A DNA stretch of 64,000 bases from the NCBI RefSeq assembly GCF_018070045.1, contig NZ_JAGPYK010000024.1:1-64000 (forward strand), given 5' to 3'. The position numbers and the translations under genes were made by a program. This document shows, in pieces, positions 60,527 to 64,000 of the stretch; position 1 is the stretch's first letter; every line of letters starts with the position of its first letter. Source of the stretch: Micromonospora sp. U21 (GTDB lineage Bacteria > Actinomycetota > Actinomycetes > Mycobacteriales > Micromonosporaceae). A model generated the notes under the pieces. That model did no database searches and was not told where the DNA came from. It saw nothing but the letters and a program-made list of their open reading frames with translations.

Positions 60527-61516
60527 ATGTCCGACACCGTCGTGGTCGGCCTCGACGTCGGGGGTACGTCCACCCGGGCGACCGTCCTGACCCTCACCGG
60601 CGAGCGCCTCGGCACCGGCCGCGCCGGCGGGGGCAACCCCACCAGCCACGGCGCCGAGCGGGCCGCCGCAGAACTGCTGACGGCCCTGCGCGGTGCGCTC
60701 GCCGACGTCGACCCGACCCGGGTGGCGGCCGGCACCATCGGGCTGGCCGGCGCCGCCCGGCTGCTCGCCGAACCCGCCGGCCGGCAGGCCTTCGACCAGG
60801 CCTGGCGCGACGCCGGGCTGCGCTGCCCGTACGACGTGCACGGCGACGCGCTGGTCGCGTACGCCTCGGGCACCGCGAGCCCGGACGGCACGGTGCTCAT
60901 AGCCGGCACCGGGGCGATCGCGGCCCGGGTGTGCGCGCTGCGACTGGACCGGGTCGCGGACGGGCACGGCTGGCTGCTCGGCGACGCCGGCTCGGGCTTC
61001 TGGCTGGGCCGGGAGGCCGTCCGGCGACTCCTGGCCGACCTGGACTCCGGCCGGGCGCCGGGGCCGCTCGCCGTCGCAGTGCTCACCGAGCTGCTCGGCT
61101 CAGCCGAGGTGTCGGCCCGCCCGCGCGACACGGTCGACAGGCTGATCCAGGCGGTCACCCGGCGACCCCCGGTGGAGCTGGCCCGGCTGGCGCCCCTGGT
61201 GGTCGCCGCCGCATTGGACGACGAGCCGGTCGCCGCCGGGCTGATCGACGAGGCCGCCGGGCACCTGGCCGAGAGCGCCAACCGGATCCGCCCCCCCGGG
61301 GCGGTGTCCCCCGTCGTGCTCGGCGGTGGTCTGCTCACCGGAGACACGCCGCTGGCCACGGCCGTCCGGGCCGAGGTCGGCCGGCGGTGGCCGGACGCGC
61401 GGGTCTTCTCCGCTGGCGATGGCGCCGCCGCTGCGGCCTGGCTCGCCGCCCTGTCGCTGCCGGAGGTCACCGATCCGGCCGCCCTGCACGCCCTGCTGGT
61501 CCCGCCCACCGCCTGA
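60527..61516 (+). CDS. N-acetylglucosamine-type kinase (BadF/BadG/BcrA/BcrD family)
   Basis: A 329-residue ATPase-fold kinase. Phosphate 1 motif Gly-Leu-Asp-Val-Gly-Gly-Thr-Ser-Thr-Arg-Ala; phosphate 2/connect: Ile-Ala-Gly-Thr-Gly-Ala-Ile-Ala-Ala; Leu-Leu-Gly-Asp-Ala-Gly-Ser-Gly-Phe-Trp-Leu-Gly-Arg typical of GlcNAc kinases (NAGK). It would phosphorylate the imported N-acetylglucosamine. ATG at 60527, 8 bp after AAGGAGG; the GTG two codons earlier is too close to that site. Divergent from the RpiR gene. Confidence 0.88.
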   Translation: MSDTVVVGLDVGGTSTRATVLTLTGERLGTGRAGGGNPTSHGAERAAAELLTALRGALADVDPTRVAAGTIGLAGAARLLAEPAGRQAFDQAWRDAGLRCPYDVHGDALVAYASGTASPDGTVLIAGTGAIAARVCALRLDRVADGHGWLLGDAGSGFWLGREAVRRLLADLDSGRAPGPLAVAVLTELLGSAEVSARPRDTVDRLIQAVTRRPPVELARLAPLVVAAALDDEPVAAGLIDEAAGHLAESANRIRPPGAVSPVVLGGGLLTGDTPLATAVRAEVGRRWPDARVFSAGDGAAAAAWLAALSLPEVTDPAALHALLVPPTA

Positions 61517-61659
61517 GGCCTCGCGCTCGCCGGGCCGGATCCCCCTCCCACGGCCCGGCGGCCCGCCCTGAACGGGACGGGCGCGCGGACGGCGCGGGCG
61601 CGCGGCGGGTTGGCGAGTGCGCTGGGAGACGCCAGCGCACGACGGTGATCGCGTGCCGG

Positions 61660-62085
61660 TCAGGCCTCGCGAGCCGGTCGCAGCAGGTGGGCGAGTAGTT
61701 CGGGGTCGTGGTACGCCGCGGCGAGCCGCCCGGCCAGCTGGCGCAGGGCGTCGACGTGGTGACTGGTGAGCACGAAGGTCCCGGGGTCGGAAAGGAAGTT
61801 CACCAGCTCGGCGACCGCTGGCATCTCGGCGGCCGCGAGCGATTCGGCGAAACCGTTCCAGCCGCAGCCGTCGCCCGCGACGCCAGCGAGCGCGAAGGTC
61901 GACGCCACCGGCTGCATGTCGCGGTCGTGCAGCACGAGGTTGTACCGGCACCGGCTTCGCCCGCCGCAGTTGCGCACGGGCGGGTCGTCGTGTTCCACCA
62001 GCACGAACGGGGCGAAGGTGCTCTGGTCGATCACCCGCCCGATGCTACGAGCGACGCCGCTTGCGCTGCCCGTGTCATCTGCCAC
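61660..62085 (-). CDS. Hypothetical protein with three cysteines
   Basis: A 141-residue soluble protein. Central block Pro-Pro-Val-Arg-Asn-Cys-Gly-Gly-Arg-Ser-Arg-Cys-Arg-Tyr-Asn and later Gly-Asp-Gly-Cys-Gly-Trp-Asn-Gly-Phe; the cysteines might bind a metal. C-terminal helices (Leu-Arg-Gln-Leu-Ala-Gly-Arg-Leu-Ala-Ala-Ala-Tyr). Third-position bias is good and ATG is preceded by a G-rich tract. It separates the kinase from the second NgcFG-like pair. No family recognised. Confidence 0.6.
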   Translation of the reverse strand: MADDTGSASGVARSIGRVIDQSTFAPFVLVEHDDPPVRNCGGRSRCRYNLVLHDRDMQPVASTFALAGVAGDGCGWNGFAESLAAAEMPAVAELVNFLSDPGTFVLTSHHVDALRQLAGRLAAAYHDPELLAHLLRPAREA

Positions 62086-62178
62086 ACCCCGGACACCGCC
62101 GCGGCTGCCGGTCGCCCGTCGAGTTGCGATCGGAATCGGACGGGCCCGGCAAGGAAAACCGGGCGTCCGTCGCCGGGA

Positions 62179-63084
62179 TCACTTGAGCTGGCCCGCGGTC
62201 AGCCCGGTCTGCACCTGTCGCTGGAAGCCCACATACACGGCGAGCACCGGCAGCACGGCGATGCTCAGTCCGGCGAAGAGCCGGGCGTAATCACCGGCGT
62301 AGCCCTGGCTGACCGACAGGGCGAAGAGCCCCTGGGCGAGCACCCACTTGGACTCGTCGCCCTGCATCAACACCTGCGGCAACAGGAACTGGTTCCAGTG
62401 GCTGAGGAAATTGAAGATCGCCACACTGATCAGTCCCGGACGCGCCATCGGCAGCATCACTCGAAAGAACAGCCGGAAGTGGCCGCAGCCGTCAACCATC
62501 GCGGCCTCGGCCACCGAGGTCGGCAGGGTCCGGAAGAACGCGGTCATGAAGAACACCGTGAACGGCAGCGAATAGGCCGCGTACACCAGGATCAGCCCGG
62601 TCCAGGTGCCGAAGAGACCGGCGTTGCGGACCACGAAGAAGAGCGGCACCAGGGCGAGGAACACCGGGAACATCAGCCCGCCGACGAAGAGGTAGTAGGC
62701 GAACTGCCGGCCTCGGAACTCGTACCGGGCGAAGACGTACGCGGCGGTGGCGCCCATCAGCATGGTGAGGCTCACCGAGCCGGCCACCACCACCAGGCTG
62801 TTGAGGAAGTACCGGCCGATGTGCGCGCCGGTCCAGGCCCGCGCCCAGTTGTCCCAGTGCAGCGCCCCGGGCAGCCCCCACGGGTCGGCCAGGATCTCGC
62901 CGTTGGTCTTGAACGAGCTGAGAAACATCCACAGCAGCGGCAGTACGGTGAGCAGCCCCCAGAGCAGCAGGAAGCCGTGCGAGAAGACGTTGGCCACGCC
63001 GAGTTCCCGGCGGAGGGGGCGGTCCCGGCCGGCGGCCGGCGTCGGCGCGGTGGCGGCGGGAGCGGGCTTGTCCAGTGTGGTCAC
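62179..63084 (-). CDS. Sugar ABC importer permease, NgcG-like (second system)
   Basis: A 301-residue MalG-type permease, closely similar along its length to the one at 55281 (both have Ile-Gly/Val-Gly-Arg-Tyr-Phe, Phe-Pro-Val-Phe-Leu-Ala-Leu-Val-Pro-Leu-Phe-Phe-Val-Val). EAA-type loop Val-Ala-Glu-Ala-Ala-Met-Val-Asp-Gly-Cys-Gly. GTG start overlaps the NgcF-like stop (GTGA). Confidence 0.9.
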   Translation of the reverse strand: MTTLDKPAPAATAPTPAAGRDRPLRRELGVANVFSHGFLLLWGLLTVLPLLWMFLSSFKTNGEILADPWGLPGALHWDNWARAWTGAHIGRYFLNSLVVVAGSVSLTMLMGATAAYVFARYEFRGRQFAYYLFVGGLMFPVFLALVPLFFVVRNAGLFGTWTGLILVYAAYSLPFTVFFMTAFFRTLPTSVAEAAMVDGCGHFRLFFRVMLPMARPGLISVAIFNFLSHWNQFLLPQVLMQGDESKWVLAQGLFALSVSQGYAGDYARLFAGLSIAVLPVLAVYVGFQRQVQTGLTAGQLK

Positions 63085-63989
63085 GAGTACTCGATCCGAT
63101 CGCGCCGGCCTACCCGCAGCGACAGCACCGCCACCGACAGGGTCAGGAAGAACATCACCACACCGATGGCCGAGGCGTAGCCGAACTTGGTCTCGCTGCC
63201 GAAGGCGGTGTCGTACATCCGTACGCCGATCACGTCGGTGGAGAAGTTCGGCCCGCCGTTGGTCATCAGCTGCACGAGGATGAACCCGTCCAGGGCGAAG
63301 ATGGCCAGGTAGACCCAGGCCACCTGGACGGTGTCCCACAGCAGCGGCAGCGTGACCCGGCGCAGCGTGGTGAACCGGGACGCCCCGTCGAGCAGCACCG
63401 CCTCGTAGATCTCCTTGGGCACGGCCGACATGGCCGCGCCGAACAGCACCACGTAGAAGCCGACATTGCTCCAGACCATCACCGCGAGCACGCACCAGAA
63501 GGCGGTCGCCGGGTCGCCGAGCCAGGTCGGCGAGGGCAGGCCGAGGGCGTGCAGCGCGCTGGTGAGCAGCCCCTTGTTCGGGTGGTAGACCTCCTTCCAG
63601 AGCAGCGCGATGATCACCACGGAGAGCACCTGGGGGAAGAAGTACACCGTGCGGTAGAACGCGCCGCCGCGTACCCCGGTCACCCCGGCGCGGCCCTTGC
63701 GCCCGCCCATGGCGAGCATGGTGGCGAAGAAGATCCCCAGCACGATGGTCAGCACCGGCACCAGGGCCAGCAGGATCGCGTTGTTCTGCAACGCGTTCCA
63801 GACGTACCCGTCGTGCCACAGGGTCTTGAAGTTCGCCAGGCCGACGGAGTTGGCGTCGGCGGAGTAGCCGAGCCAGTCAGTCGTGGAGATCTGGAACGCC
63901 TGGAGGTACGGCGACACGACGAAGACGACGTACAGCAGCACCGGCGGCACCAGGAAGGTGACGATCAGCGGCCACTTGCCATGTCTCAC
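63081..63989 (-). CDS. Sugar ABC importer permease, NgcF-like (second system)
   Basis: A 302-residue MalF-type permease starting Met-Arg-His-Gly-Lys-Trp-Pro-Leu. EAA loop Ile-Tyr-Glu-Ala-Val-Leu-Leu-Asp-Gly-Ala-Ser. Paralogue of the gene at 56210. Its ATG lies 11 bp from the window end; the binding-protein gene expected upstream is outside. Confidence 0.9.
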   Translation of the reverse strand: MRHGKWPLIVTFLVPPVLLYVVFVVSPYLQAFQISTTDWLGYSADANSVGLANFKTLWHDGYVWNALQNNAILLALVPVLTIVLGIFFATMLAMGGRKGRAGVTGVRGGAFYRTVYFFPQVLSVVIIALLWKEVYHPNKGLLTSALHALGLPSPTWLGDPATAFWCVLAVMVWSNVGFYVVLFGAAMSAVPKEIYEAVLLDGASRFTTLRRVTLPLLWDTVQVAWVYLAIFALDGFILVQLMTNGGPNFSTDVIGVRMYDTAFGSETKFGYASAIGVVMFFLTLSVAVLSLRVGRRDRIEYS

Positions 63990-64000
63990 GATGAGGACCT

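Overview
The window is high-GC actinomycete DNA. GTG and TTG starts, strong G/C bias at third codon positions, serine/threonine kinases, a conservon-type sensor kinase, MsiK-style sugar import and the gene families present all fit Streptomyces/Micromonosporaceae. Two families of long palindromic repeats resemble ones I associate with Micromonospora, so Micromonospora or a close relative is my best guess (an inference, not a proof). No rRNA, tRNA or CRISPR array was seen.

Layout. 0-1.8 kb: an IS200-type transposase next to the decayed remnant of a cellulose-binding (CBM2) gene that still has two CebR-like operators upstream. 1.8-6.2 kb: a CebR-boxed GH1 beta-glucosidase, then a nitrate-sensing-type histidine kinase with its roadblock partner. 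6.3-7.7 kb: a second IS605-type element with an intact tnpB and a wrecked tnpA. Its right end supplies the last codons of an FGGY sugar kinase. 9.2-11.3 kb: a fused PhzE/TrpEG-type anthranilate (or ADIC) synthase behind a Trp-Trp leader peptide and attenuator. 11.4-15.4 kb: WrbA, a HipA-like kinase/DUF3037 pair, a small membrane protein and an AlkZ-like glycosylase. 15.4-21.9 kb (minus strand): a trehalose/maltodextrin-type ABC importer with its own MsiK-like ATPase, followed by 4-alpha-glucanotransferase. 22-27.5 kb: mixed small genes (VOC protein, L,D-transpeptidase, HAD, TetR, SMI1). 27.5-33.6 kb: divergent GH63 and glycogen-debranching-type hydrolases plus a GT4 glycosyltransferase. 33.7-37 kb: two tandem serine/threonine kinases. 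37-38.8 kb: a YdjM-like membrane protein and an amidohydrolase.

39-47.1 kb is a compact operon: LacI regulator, sugar-binding lipoprotein, two permeases, YicI-type alpha-xylosidase and GH1 beta-glucosidase. This is what uptake and intracellular breakdown of xyloglucan oligosaccharides would need. 47.3-55.2 kb: an alpha/beta hydrolase, an AraC regulator, a MobA-like nucleotidyltransferase, a family-A DNA polymerase, and a heterodimeric ABC exporter whose two subunits carry complementary defects. 55.3-64 kb: an NgcEFG-like (N-acetylglucosamine/chitobiose) importer, SIS protein, RpiR regulator and divergent GlcNAc-type kinase, then the permeases of a second, paralogous NgcFG system that runs off the window.

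Overall the window is dominated by polysaccharide-derived sugar scavenging. It has parts of four importers but only one importer ATPase gene, which implies a shared ATPase. Several small genetic oddities (attenuator, IS scars, repeat families, a mosaic gene) lie between these modules.
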